This document shows positions 1-8,025 of a stretch of DNA of 64,000 nt, piece by piece (position 1 is the stretch's first letter; each line of letters begins with the position of its first letter). A model generated the notes under the pieces. The model was not told the DNA's origin. It saw nothing but the letters and a program-made list of their open reading frames with translations, and did no database searches. The position numbers and the translations under genes were made by a program. Origin of the DNA: a gamma proteobacterium HIMB55 (lineage in GTDB: Bacteria; Pseudomonadota; Gammaproteobacteria; Pseudomonadales; Halieaceae); the NCBI GenBank assembly GCA_000227505.4, contig AGIF02000001.1, forward strand, positions 1,260,035 to 1,324,034, given 5' to 3'.

Positions 1-284
1 GCAAACGTATGTGCGTTCAGAGAGTTCAAATAGAGCTTAAGGGACTTGGATTCAACGGTATTGGGGCTCGAAGCCGGGATGATCAGCGCACCCGTTGCGT
101 AGCGAACCTCACCTGAGTTCAGCAACCAGCTCAACTCATAGCAGTGCCATACATCATAGCCACTAGTCAGCTTAGTCGAGGGTTGAGCAATCTGGGAACG
201 CCCTCGTCCCCGGTCTATTGCCTCCAAAACCTCGGGCGCGTAAATCTCCGGGGCGGCAACTACACTTCCTAAAACACCTGCCAA
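1..284 (-). CDS. queF: NADPH-dependent 7-cyano-7-deazaguanine reductase QueF, N-terminal part (cut by window edge)
   Basis: QueF reduces preQ0 to preQ1 in queuosine synthesis, a tRNA wobble-base modification. Reading the minus strand from 284 gives about 94 residues containing YELSWLLNSGE and ESKSLKLYLNSLN, which match the conserved substrate-binding blocks of the long (bacterial YqfF-type) QueF N-terminal half. The gene runs off the left edge, so the catalytic half is not visible. No ATG occurs in this frame after the upstream in-frame stop near 390-392, so a TTG at 282-284 with GAGAA a few bases upstream is the most likely start. It begins immediately after the stop of the upstream permease gene and may be cotranscribed with it. 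The identification is good; the start is uncertain. Confidence 0.8.
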   Translation of the reverse strand, partial: MAGVLGSVVAAPEIYAPEVLEAIDRGRGRSQIAQPSTKLTSGYDVWHCYELSWLLNSGEVRYATGALIIPASSPNTVESKSLKLYLNSLNAHTF

Positions 285-286
285 GA

Positions 287-1060
287 TTAGGTTCTCAGTC
301 TCGTGCCAGTCCCCAGAAGGTGCATTGCGTAAGCAAAAGACCCGATGGTAAGCGCCGCTAGCATGGTAAAGGACACGGTGATGTCTACGTCACTCACGCC
401 CAAGACGCCATATCGAAAGGCGTTAACCACGTATACCAACGGGTTGATCTGCGAGATGCTAGCCCAGAAATCGGGCAGTAGATCGAGCGAATAAAAAACG
501 CCACCGAGATAGGTCAGCGGCGTTAGCACGAAGGTAGGCACGATATTGACGTCATCGAAGGTGTTGGCAAAGACAGCGTTAATAAGCCCCAGCAGCGAGA
601 ACGAAATCGAGGTCAAAGTGACGACACCAATCACCACGAGCCAGCTGTGAATATCGAGCTTGGTGAAGAACAGCGCCACCGAAGTCACGATAATGGATAC
701 CAGAATGCCTCGGGATACACCGCCCGCAGCGTAGCCCAATACGATCACGTACGTCGGTGTGGGCGATACCAATAGCTCTTCAATGCTGTTGTTAAACTTC
801 GCACCAAAAAAAGAGCCCACTACGTTCGCGTAGGTGTTCGTAATGATGGCCATCATGATCAGGCCCGGCACGACAAATTCCATGTAACTAACGCCGCCCA
901 TAGTGCCAATACGCTTGCCAATCAGGGTCCCAAAAATCAAAAAATACAGAGACATCGTGATAGCTGAAGGCAACAGGGTCTGTGTCCAAATGCGGAGGTA
1001 ACGACGCACCTCTTTTCGCATGATGGTTAAAAAAGCGATCCACTGCTCATAGGGGCTCAT
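287..1060 (-). CDS. yadH: ABC-2 type transporter permease (YadH family)
   Basis: Inner-membrane permease of an ABC exporter, 257 residues, the usual length for YadH. It has about six hydrophobic segments and the family stretches RIWTQTLLPSAITM near the N-terminus, SFFGAKFNNSIEELL in the middle and FVLTPLTYLGGVFYSL near residue 180. The start codon overlaps the end of the ATPase gene upstream by four bases, so the two are translationally coupled. The substrate is unknown: YadGH-type pairs belong to the ABC-2 family with drug, polysaccharide and lipid exporters, and nothing in the sequence decides between them. Confidence 0.9.
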   Translation of the reverse strand: MSPYEQWIAFLTIMRKEVRRYLRIWTQTLLPSAITMSLYFLIFGTLIGKRIGTMGGVSYMEFVVPGLIMMAIITNTYANVVGSFFGAKFNNSIEELLVSPTPTYVIVLGYAAGGVSRGILVSIIVTSVALFFTKLDIHSWLVVIGVVTLTSISFSLLGLINAVFANTFDDVNIVPTFVLTPLTYLGGVFYSLDLLPDFWASISQINPLVYVVNAFRYGVLGVSDVDITVSFTMLAALTIGSFAYAMHLLGTGTRLRT

Positions 1061-1974
1061 GATGCGCCCTCCAGGACGTTTACAAACATCCTTTCAAGTC
1101 TGTTCTCTTTGTTGCGCATACTGACAACCGATACACCGAGCTCACCCAAAGCAGTGAATACACGAGCAAGCTCCTGCCCTTTTTCAATTTCAACCTCTAG
1201 ACACTGAGGTTCGACCTGCCGAACTTGGTACCCCGGTATGGAGATACCACTGGGCAATTCCTCTTGCGTATCGAGGAGGAATGTCTCGCTGTTGAGGCCA
1301 CGCAGCAAATCTCTGATCGCACCGTCGGTAACGATTTTTCCTTGGTTAATGATACCTACGTTGCGACACAACATTTCTGCCTCTTCGAGGTAGTGGGTTG
1401 TCAAGATGATGGTTCGACCCTCGTCGTTAGTTTCGCGAAGGAAATCGTACATGCTGCGGCGCATTTCAATATCAACACCTGCAGTCGGTTCGTCCAAGAT
1501 CAGTACACGGGGCTCATGCACTAGCGCGCGAGCGATCATCAGTCGACGCTTCATACCCCCGGATAACATGCGCATCTGAACGTGTTGCTTGTCCGCAATA
1601 CCCAGTTTTTCCAGGTAGTATTCGGCGCGCTGGCGTGCAAGTCCGATGGGGATGCCGTAGTAGCCCGCCTGATGAATCAAAACGTCCTCAACTTTTTCGA
1701 AGACGTTAAAATTAAATTCCTGTGGAACGATGCCGATTTGCTTCTTGGCGAGTGAGAAATCTTCATCAATATCAATGCCACAGATTTTCACAGAGCCGCC
1801 GGATTTCGACACCAGAGAGCTCACAATACCAATCGTGGTCGACTTCCCCGCACCATTCGGTCCTAAGAGTGCATAAAAGTCGCCCTCCTCAACCTTAAGA
1901 TCGATTCCTTTTAGTGCCTGAAAACCATTTGCATAGGTTTTCTGGAGATTCGAGATTTCTAAGGCCGCCGGCAT
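1057..1974 (-). CDS. yadG: ABC exporter ATP-binding protein (YadG family)
   Basis: Cytoplasmic ATPase partner of the YadH-type permease, 305 residues. Visible motifs are Walker A GPNGAGKST at 38-46, the signature LSGG at 137-140, and Walker B ILDEPTAGVD with the catalytic DE at 161-162, followed by the H-loop TTHYLEEAE. The C-terminal 80 residues form the extra domain usual in ABC-2 exporters. It is the first gene of the two-gene exporter operon and is divergent from the tRNA genes. Substrate not predictable from sequence. Confidence 0.92.
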   Translation of the reverse strand: MPAALEISNLQKTYANGFQALKGIDLKVEEGDFYALLGPNGAGKSTTIGIVSSLVSKSGGSVKICGIDIDEDFSLAKKQIGIVPQEFNFNVFEKVEDVLIHQAGYYGIPIGLARQRAEYYLEKLGIADKQHVQMRMLSGGMKRRLMIARALVHEPRVLILDEPTAGVDIEMRRSMYDFLRETNDEGRTIILTTHYLEEAEMLCRNVGIINQGKIVTDGAIRDLLRGLNSETFLLDTQEELPSGISIPGYQVRQVEPQCLEVEIEKGQELARVFTALGELGVSVVSMRNKENRLERMFVNVLEGAS

Positions 1975-2048
1975 GAGGGCTCCGCTACAAAATGGAGCGC
2001 GGAGTTTACCTAAAACGAATAAGTTTTTCGAAACCTTTGCAAGAATGC

Positions 2049-2077
2049 TTGACGACGGAACTTAGTCTCACTACTAT
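2049..2077 (+). promoter_or_regulatory. Predicted sigma-70 promoter for the tRNA-Glu/tRNA-Gly unit
   Basis: TTGACG at 2049-2054 and TACTAT at 2072-2077 are separated by 17 bases, close to the sigma-70 consensus. The bases just after the -10 are GC-rich (GCGCG), like the discriminator of stringently controlled stable-RNA promoters. Transcription would start around 2084, about 32 bases before tRNA-Glu. Confidence 0.65.
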
Positions 2078-2115
2078 GCGCGACCTTACGAAGAGCACTA
2101 CGTGCACCACGTTCC

Positions 2116-2191
2116 GTCCCCTTCGTCTAGTGGCCTAGGACACCGCCCTTTCACGGCGGGAACAGGGGTTCGAACCCCCTAGGGGACGCCA
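2116..2191 (+). tRNA. tRNA-Glu (anticodon TTC)
   Basis: A 76-base cloverleaf. The acceptor stem pairs GTCCCCT with AGGGGAC, the anticodon stem CCGCC/GGCGG encloses loop CTTTCAC with anticodon TTC at 2150-2152, and the T arm carries GGTTCGAACC. The discriminator G and an encoded CCA end the gene. Confidence 0.97.
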
Positions 2192-2197
2192 TTTTTT

Positions 2198-2273
2198 GCG
2201 GGAATAGCTCAGCTGGTAGAGCGCAACCTTGCCAAGGTTGAGGTCGCGAGTTCGAACCTCGTTTCCCGCTCCA
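2198..2273 (+). tRNA. tRNA-Gly (anticodon GCC)
   Basis: A 76-base cloverleaf with acceptor stem GCGGGAA/TTTCCCGC, anticodon stem CAACC/GGTTG, loop TTGCCAA with anticodon GCC at 2231-2233, T arm GAGTTCGAACCTC and encoded CCA. It lies six bases after tRNA-Glu and is surely cotranscribed with it. Confidence 0.97.
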
Positions 2274-2355
2274 ATTTTTCTCTCATGATTTCTCAGAAGC
2301 GCGTACAATGCTGCGCTTCACGGCGCCGTATGGCGCGCAGATATGAGCTGAGATC

Positions 2356-3693
2356 ATGAAAGACTATTCCCCCGCTGAGTTAGATACGCTAGCCCTGCAT
2401 GCTGGCGGTAAACCTGACCCCACTACCGGGGCACGGGCGACGCCGATTTATCAAACAGCATCCTATTGCTTCCCGGACTCTGACTACGCGGCAGCGCTGT
2501 TCAATATGGAGCGCCCAGGGCACGTTTATTCACGCCTGAGTAACCCCACGACCGCCGTTCTTGAGGAGCGAATCTCAGCACTAGAGGGTGGTGTAGGCGC
2601 TATTGCAACAGCGAGCGGTCAGGCGGCGCTGCAATTAGCCATCATGACCATCATGGACGCAGGCGCGCACATCGTTGCTTCGAATGCGCTCTATGGTGGT
2701 AGCCACAATCTGCTGGGCTACACCCTTCCGCGTTTTGGCATCACCACAACCTTTGTTGACCCTCGTGATGAGGACGCTGTTAGAGCCGCAATACGTCCAG
2801 AGACTCGCTTGATCTTTGGTGAAACTGTTGGCAACCCAGGACTCGATGTTCTGGACATTCCGCGGATTTCGGCGATTGCCCATGAGAACGGTATTCCACT
2901 CCTTGTCGATTCAACTTTTACGACGCCTTACCTCATCAAGCCATTTGAACTCGGTGCAGATCTTGTCATGCACTCCGCCACCAAGTTTTTGAGTGGCCAC
3001 GGCATCGTTATCGGTGGCTTGTTAGTCGACGGTGGACGCTTCGACTGGGACGCCTCAGGTAAATTCCCTCAGCTTTCCGAGCCCTATAAAGGTTTTCACA
3101 ACCTTGTATTCACCGAAGAGTTTGGTCCCGCTGCGTTCATCTCGAGAGCCCGCAAAGAGGGTCTCCGTGATTTCGGCGCCTGTCAGAGCCCGACGAGTGC
3201 TTTTTACATCATGCAAGGCATGGAAACGCTCGGCGTGAGAATGGAAAAGCATATTTCAAATACTCGAGCTGTCGTGGACTTCTTAAACAGCCACGATGCT
3301 GTGTCCGACGTGGCACACCCTGATCTCGAAAGCCATCCTGATCATGCATTGGCGAGAGAACTGCTTCCCAAGGGCGCCAGCGCGGTATTCACTTTTGAAA
3401 TCAAAGGTGGCCGTGAAGCAGGTATCGCTTTTGTAAACGCGCTCAATCTATTCTCACATCTCGCTAATGTGGGAGACGCAAAGTCGCTCGTCATTCATCC
3501 CGCAAGTACAACGCACTTCCGTATGGACGAGGCAGCGCTTGCAGCAGCAGGCATTGGTGAAGGCACCATCCGCCTTTCCGTGGGCCTAGAAGATCCGAAA
3601 GATTTGATAGCGGATCTCAAGGCGGGCCTGCGTGCTGCAGAGAAAGCAGCTGCGAAAGTGGCAGAGAGTCATGCAAAAGGGGCAGTTAAATGA
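2356..3693 (+). CDS. metY: O-acetylhomoserine sulfhydrylase (aminocarboxypropyltransferase)
   Basis: PLP enzyme of the Cys/Met metabolism family that makes homocysteine from O-acetylhomoserine and sulfide, bypassing cystathionine. The protein has 445 residues, the long MetY size rather than the roughly 400 of cystathionine gamma-synthase. Visible features are LALHAGGKPDP near residue 12, YSRLSNPT at 58-65 and the PLP-lysine motif HSATKFLSGHG with Lys210. The MetY-type insertion FPQLSEPYKGFH follows. It is the first gene of a three-gene plus-strand cluster and overlaps the next gene by four bases. A TACAAT at 2304-2309 could be a -10 element but has no good -35; some transcription could come from the tRNA promoter. 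Confidence 0.93.
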   Translation: MKDYSPAELDTLALHAGGKPDPTTGARATPIYQTASYCFPDSDYAAALFNMERPGHVYSRLSNPTTAVLEERISALEGGVGAIATASGQAALQLAIMTIMDAGAHIVASNALYGGSHNLLGYTLPRFGITTTFVDPRDEDAVRAAIRPETRLIFGETVGNPGLDVLDIPRISAIAHENGIPLLVDSTFTTPYLIKPFELGADLVMHSATKFLSGHGIVIGGLLVDGGRFDWDASGKFPQLSEPYKGFHNLVFTEEFGPAAFISRARKEGLRDFGACQSPTSAFYIMQGMETLGVRMEKHISNTRAVVDFLNSHDAVSDVAHPDLESHPDHALARELLPKGASAVFTFEIKGGREAGIAFVNALNLFSHLANVGDAKSLVIHPASTTHFRMDEAALAAAGIGEGTIRLSVGLEDPKDLIADLKAGLRAAEKAAAKVAESHAKGAVK

Positions 3694-4481
3694 AGCTGAC
3701 CATCAATAACGAGCAGGTTTACCTTTACACGAACAATAAAGAAATAGACTCCTCAAAGCCCTCGGTGATGTTTATTCATGGCGCCGGCTTTGATCACAGT
3801 GTTTGGACGCTGTTTGCGAGGCATTTTTCTCGTCATAACTGGAATGTACTGGCGATCGATCTTCCCGGGCACGGCCGCTCGTCGGGTGATACGCTCACTT
3901 CAATCGAGGCTATGTCTGATTGGGTTGTCAGTGTTCTAGATCACTTCTCAATCGAGAATGTAGCGCTTGTCGGCCACAGCATGGGCAGCCTCATTACCAT
4001 AGAAACAGCCTCGAAAATCAAAGCGCGCGCTTCCAAAGTCGTCCTGATCGGCTCGATTGCACCGATGCCAGTTTCAGAACCTATACTCGATGCGACCGCC
4101 AATAAACCGGGTGCCGCACATGCAATGCTCACGTCGTTTGGTTTTAGCAAGCAAAATTTGATGGGCGGCAATCCCAACCCTGGTATGTGGATGGTCAGCG
4201 ATAGCATGCGGCGCTACGAGGACGAAATACAGCCGGCTCTGGATCTCGATATGCGCGCTTGCAATGCCTATCGGAACGGGCTTGAAGCTGCGGCGGAAAT
4301 CACTGCGCCAAGCTTAATGATTCATGGCGATGCCGATCGTCTAACACCGTTGCGGGCGACGAAAACCTTACAGTCGACGCTCAGTGGTGCACGTATCAGT
4401 GTTGTGCCCGGGGCAGGACATTCGCTCATGGTGGAAGACCCCAACCACGTACTTGATGAACTCAAAGCGCACCTACTCTAA
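3690..4481 (+). CDS. Alpha/beta-fold hydrolase in the methionine cluster
   Basis: A 263-residue cytoplasmic alpha/beta hydrolase with no signal peptide. Visible elements are the oxyanion-hole motif HGAGFDHSVW (30-39), the nucleophile elbow GHSMGS with Ser97, the acid near Asp216 in HGDADRLTP and the catalytic His244 in GAGHS. It starts within the stop of metY (ATGA overlap) and is followed 12 bases later by a homocysteine methyltransferase, so it is almost certainly in the same transcript. MetX, the homoserine acetyltransferase, also has this fold but is longer and has a different nucleophile motif, so MetX activity is not supported. Substrate unknown; an esterase or thioesterase role in sulfur metabolism is inference from context. 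Confidence 0.85.
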   Translation: MKLTINNEQVYLYTNNKEIDSSKPSVMFIHGAGFDHSVWTLFARHFSRHNWNVLAIDLPGHGRSSGDTLTSIEAMSDWVVSVLDHFSIENVALVGHSMGSLITIETASKIKARASKVVLIGSIAPMPVSEPILDATANKPGAAHAMLTSFGFSKQNLMGGNPNPGMWMVSDSMRRYEDEIQPALDLDMRACNAYRNGLEAAAEITAPSLMIHGDADRLTPLRATKTLQSTLSGARISVVPGAGHSLMVEDPNHVLDELKAHLL

Positions 4482-4493
4482 AGGTTATCTGTA

Positions 4494-5429
4494 ATGAGCG
4501 ATGGAAACGTTAGCACTCTGAAAATCACTCTTCTCGATGGTGGGCTGGGTCAGGAACTTATTAAACGGAGCTCCGCACCGCCTCATCCGCTATGGTCGAC
4601 CAAGGTCATGCTCGATGAGCCCCATTTAGTCTCAGACATCCACAGAGACTTCTGTGATGCTGGCGCACGCGTCATTTGCCTCAACACCTACGCAGTTAGT
4701 CGTCATCGACTAAAGACCTTTGCACCTGAGCACTCTGTGAAGGAGATGCTCGACGCAGCGGCAACGACGGCAAAATCTGGCATCAGCGCGTCGTCAGCTA
4801 CAAACCCTGTGTCAACAGTCGCTTCGTTACCACCGCTCAATGCGTCTTATGACCATACCGTTGCGCCTGACTTCGACAATGCCTACGAGCAATACAGTGA
4901 GTTGGTGGCATTGCAGAAAGACAGCGTCGAGGGGTTTCTTTTGGAGACCATGAGTAACATTGCCGAGGCAACGGCAGGCGCCAAAGCGATTCGCGATGCA
5001 GGCGTCATTGGTGCCGTAGGCTTCACATTGAGTGATAGCGACCCCCAAAAACTCCGCTCTGGAGAGCTCCTTGCAGATGCTATCGCCGCGGTAAAACCCT
5101 ACTCGCCTGACGCCATCATGCTTAACTGCTCGACGCCAGAGGTCGTTACTGAGGGGCTCAAGACGGCCCTTGCCTCCGGTATTCGATGCGGCGCCTATGC
5201 CAATGGCTTTACCTCCGTGGAGGCCTTGGTACCCGGCAGTACGGTAGATCGACTTGCAAGTCGCAAAGATCTGGGTCCGGATGACTACTTGGCGTTTGTG
5301 AAAACCTGGCTTGAAATGGGTGTAGAGATTATTGGTGGCTGCTGCGAAATTGGCCCCGATCACATCAGAGCCATTCGCTCCTATCTTGATGAGCAGGGTA
5401 TTGAAACAACCGAAGCGCTCGCTCCCTGA
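4494..5429 (+). CDS. Homocysteine S-methyltransferase family protein (MmuM/BHMT-like)
   Basis: A 311-residue zinc-dependent methyltransferase domain that transfers a methyl group to homocysteine to give methionine. The three zinc-binding cysteines are visible: one in MLNCSTP near residue 207 and two in IIGGCCEIGPDHI (283-284). The N-terminal LLDGGLGQEL motif is also typical. The methyl donor in this family may be S-methylmethionine, betaine or S-adenosylmethionine, and sequence alone does not decide. As last gene after metY it would complete homocysteine-to-methionine conversion without cobalamin, which suits the gene order. Confidence 0.85.
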   Translation: MSDGNVSTLKITLLDGGLGQELIKRSSAPPHPLWSTKVMLDEPHLVSDIHRDFCDAGARVICLNTYAVSRHRLKTFAPEHSVKEMLDAAATTAKSGISASSATNPVSTVASLPPLNASYDHTVAPDFDNAYEQYSELVALQKDSVEGFLLETMSNIAEATAGAKAIRDAGVIGAVGFTLSDSDPQKLRSGELLADAIAAVKPYSPDAIMLNCSTPEVVTEGLKTALASGIRCGAYANGFTSVEALVPGSTVDRLASRKDLGPDDYLAFVKTWLEMGVEIIGGCCEIGPDHIRAIRSYLDEQGIETTEALAP

Positions 5430-5487
5430 ACCAACGCTCCGTCTTTAATGGTTCATTTGCCCTGTTACTCATTCGATTGTCTGTCAA

Positions 5488-5874
5488 TCACTCTTTTTCG
5501 AGATCGATCGACAAGCTGTTGATGCAGTAGCGTAATCCTGTTTCCGTGGGCCCGTCGGGGAAGACATGCCCAAGGTGGCCTCCACAGTTATGGCAAAGCA
5601 CCTCCGTACGAACCATGCCGTAGCTCGTGTCGCGCTCCTCAGTAATTGCCACCTCGGCTACTGGACGATCGAAGCTTGGCCAACCGCAACCGGCGTCGAA
5701 CTTACTCTCTGACTGAAAGAGTACCTCACCACAGCCTCGGCACTTGTACGTGCCTGCATCAGTTGTATCCCAATACTCACCCGTAAACGCGCGCTCGGTG
5801 CCCTTCTGACGGAGTACGTGATACTCGTCCGCGGTCAGCTTCTCTCGCCAGTAAGCATCATCTTTATCAGTCAT
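5488..5874 (-). CDS. msrB: Peptide-methionine (R)-S-oxide reductase
   Basis: MsrB repairs the R diastereomer of methionine sulfoxide in proteins, using thioredoxin. At 128 residues it is a stand-alone MsrB without a fused MsrA. Zinc-binding cysteine pairs are seen at 45/48 (CRGC) and 94/97 (CHNC), the substrate motif CGWPSF at 63-68, and the catalytic cysteine in RYCINS at 117. It faces the methionine biosynthesis cluster with 58 bases between the stops and has no obvious operon partner. Confidence 0.96.
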   Translation of the reverse strand: MTDKDDAYWREKLTADEYHVLRQKGTERAFTGEYWDTTDAGTYKCRGCGEVLFQSESKFDAGCGWPSFDRPVAEVAITEERDTSYGMVRTEVLCHNCGGHLGHVFPDGPTETGLRYCINSLSIDLEKE

Positions 5875-5985
5875 AACGGCCTCTCTTTGCGCATTGATTA
5901 AATCTCACCACTGATATGAGGGGAAATTACCGGATTTCAATAGGATGTTGTATTCCATCGACTTGGTTCGCTCCCCTGCCTCGAA

Positions 5986-6001
5986 GCCGTTTTGAAACGG
6001 C
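5986..6001. repeat. Perfect inverted repeat upstream of msrB
   Basis: GCCGTTT and AAACGGC enclose a two-base loop, in the 170-base gap between the end of pdxB and the start of msrB. No T-run follows on either strand, so it is not a standard intrinsic terminator. It may help end the pdxB transcript or act as an operator for msrB. Confidence 0.4.
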
Positions 6002-6044
6002 GAATCTCCGCATGCACCGAAGACAGTGGGTAAAACGAAGATTA

Positions 6045-7175
6045 CTAGACCACCGCAACGCCGAGACTCTCCATCCAACCTGCGAAGCGTGGTGTCACCC
6101 CATGCTTTACGGATACCGCTGAGCCCTGGAGCTGTTGGCGCATCGCATACTGGCGACGTTGTGTTTCGAACTCTTCTGGGCTGTGATCCTTAGCCCATGC
6201 AAGGCGAAAGTCTCGATCATCCTGCTCGATACGGCCGATATCACGGAGTAGCGCTGACAGTGTCTGGAGATCATCCCCGGTATCCGTTAGCACCATGGGT
6301 AACTTCTGATGTTGCTCTACCACCGTACCCTCGCAGTCCAGCGCCAGAGCATTTATCAGCGCCGGAATCAGAAAGTCCGTGGCGTTGTTTTTCGATAATT
6401 CCGAATAGCCCGCTATGTGAGGTGTTCCGAATCGAACTCGATTAAGCAACTCTGGTGGCACGTGAGGCTCGTCTGGCCAAGTATCAAGAACGACCTCAAC
6501 ACCACGCCCTAGAAGCTGCTCAACTGCCTCACACGTTATCAGGCCGCCTCTCCCTGCGTTGATGAAGAGTGCATTCCTCTTAACTAAGTCTGCTTCCTTT
6601 ACCCCTATCATGTGATAACTCGGAAACGGTGGGGCTTCGACCAGTGCTGCATGCAAGCTGACAACGCTGCAATCGAGAACCTCCTCTAACGTCACCGACT
6701 CAACATCAACGGCAAATTCAGTCACCCACGGGTCATAGACTTTTACCGTCGCTCCAAGCCTCGACAGTCGATCTGCCAAGGCCCTTCCAACATTACCGTA
6801 GCCAACGAGTCCGACATCAGAGCCATCTACGACGTCCTCCAGCCGTCCACACAAGCTTATTGCACTCAGCACGTAGTCTCCGACAGCAGCTGCATTACAG
6901 CCCGCGGCGCTTGCAAAACTGATGTCATTAGCAGCCAAGTATTCGAGATCAATATGGTCAGTGCCGGCACTTGCCGTTCCAACAAATTCGACGCCTGTTT
7001 TGGCTAGAAGGGACTCATCAACACGTGTGACTGTCCGAGTCAGCAACGCTTGAGCACCGATCAGACTGTTATTGCTAATCTCGCCCCCAGCGATGGGCAT
7101 AAGATCAATGGGTAGCGCACGTAGTCTATTTGTTACTCGAATAGCGCTATCGATCACAACTCTCGGCCTAGTCAT
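6045..7175 (-). CDS. pdxB: Erythronate-4-phosphate dehydrogenase
   Basis: PdxB oxidises 4-phosphoerythronate in the DXP-dependent pyridoxal phosphate pathway, found mainly in Gammaproteobacteria. It has 376 residues, the usual length. The D-isomer 2-hydroxyacid dehydrogenase fold is seen from the NAD-binding GYGNVG at 125-130, the NAGRGGL and DTWPDEP blocks and the catalytic histidine in PHIAGYS. The C-terminal dimerisation region after about residue 285 is specific to PdxB. It follows epmC by six bases and is the last gene of that operon. It supplies the cofactor of MetY and HisC in this window. Confidence 0.93.
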   Translation of the reverse strand: MTRPRVVIDSAIRVTNRLRALPIDLMPIAGGEISNNSLIGAQALLTRTVTRVDESLLAKTGVEFVGTASAGTDHIDLEYLAANDISFASAAGCNAAAVGDYVLSAISLCGRLEDVVDGSDVGLVGYGNVGRALADRLSRLGATVKVYDPWVTEFAVDVESVTLEEVLDCSVVSLHAALVEAPPFPSYHMIGVKEADLVKRNALFINAGRGGLITCEAVEQLLGRGVEVVLDTWPDEPHVPPELLNRVRFGTPHIAGYSELSKNNATDFLIPALINALALDCEGTVVEQHQKLPMVLTDTGDDLQTLSALLRDIGRIEQDDRDFRLAWAKDHSPEEFETQRRQYAMRQQLQGSAVSVKHGVTPRFAGWMESLGVAVV

Positions 7176-7181
7176 CTGCCG

Positions 7182-7748
7182 CTAATCCACCTGTGCCAAC
7201 TGACTCTGATTGTCTGAGGCACTCACTTGGGATCCAATGTGGCAGTGGGCTAAATCACTGAGAGCGTGCCGAAACACTTCTGCTCGATGAGGCAGGCCAT
7301 CAATCATCAATATTTCAAACTGCTCTTCAACAGCTGCTGCAAATTCGACAATTGCGGGGTCGCTTAATGAAACAGATAGGTTATCAACGCTCACTTTGAA
7401 CGGAATCCCCGCGGCCATACAGAAGACTTTTTCTACGGCTTGGGGCTTTACCTCAACACCGTAAAACGAAGTCTGCTGCGCTTCATCCCGTCCATCTGGC
7501 GCGTACCAATAACCGTAATCGGGCAATGTGCGACGAGTCGAACCGGCAACGCACCAGTGCGCCACCTCGTGGAGCGCACTACGAACAAAGTCCTCGCGGA
7601 AGTAAATGATATTAGGTGAACCGGGCTCGTAGTAAGGCTCGTCAGCGCCTCCAACGAGAATCGTACCCTCACTGGCGCTGAACCTACTGTTAAAACGATC
7701 AATCACCTGGTCAGCGGTTGGCTTGTAAACGGGTAGAGGCTGTTTCAC
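7182..7748 (-). CDS. epmC: Elongation factor P hydroxylase (EpmC/YfcM family)
   Basis: EpmC hydroxylates the beta-lysylated lysine of elongation factor P, the last step of the EpmABC pathway. The 188-residue protein carries the metal-site motif HEVAHWC at 60-66 (His60, Glu61, His64), then YGYWYAPDGRD, VEVKPQA and FCMAAGIPF, all recognisable EpmC blocks. It is packed between tusA (adjacent) and pdxB (6-base gap). The partners epmA and epmB are not in the window. Confidence 0.92.
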   Translation of the reverse strand: MKQPLPVYKPTADQVIDRFNSRFSASEGTILVGGADEPYYEPGSPNIIYFREDFVRSALHEVAHWCVAGSTRRTLPDYGYWYAPDGRDEAQQTSFYGVEVKPQAVEKVFCMAAGIPFKVSVDNLSVSLSDPAIVEFAAAVEEQFEILMIDGLPHRAEVFRHALSDLAHCHIGSQVSASDNQSQLAQVD

Positions 7749-7988
7749 TTACCCTGCTTTCCTAACGCGATAAATAAACTGACCATTGTCCGCTGTGCTC
7801 TCGAGCAGATTGTGACCTAGAAACTCGCAGAAGTTTGCTACATCGCGTTGTGTGGAGGGATCAGTGGCGGTCAACAACACAGTTTCTCCAGCCTCAGCGC
7901 GACGGATTGCCGCATGCAGCATCATCACCGGCTCGGGGCACTTAAGCCCCGTCGCGTCTACCGCGTGATCACTATCCGACTCCGCCAT
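7749..7988 (-). CDS. tusA: Sulfur carrier protein TusA
   Basis: A 79-residue SirA/TusA-fold protein that receives persulfide sulfur from IscS and passes it towards 2-thiouridine in tRNA. The signature DATGLKCPEPV contains the sulfur-carrying Cys17. It lies immediately before epmC, so two translation-related functions share a transcript here. The downstream TusBCD relay is not in the window. Confidence 0.92.
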   Translation of the reverse strand: MAESDSDHAVDATGLKCPEPVMMLHAAIRRAEAGETVLLTATDPSTQRDVANFCEFLGHNLLESTADNGQFIYRVRKAG

Positions 7989-8025
7989 ATAGCCTCTGAT
8001 TGACGATTACTGCTGCTTTCTAGTG

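Noticed and set aside
2274-2355. SAM-type riboswitch before metY
   Set aside because: Only 82 bases are available and the conserved SAM riboswitch cores are not seen; only a GC-rich repeat GGCGCC/GGCGCG is present.
4827-5363. 178-codon minus-strand frame inside the homocysteine methyltransferase gene
   Set aside because: Complementary-strand shadow of a clear gene; composition is not protein-like.
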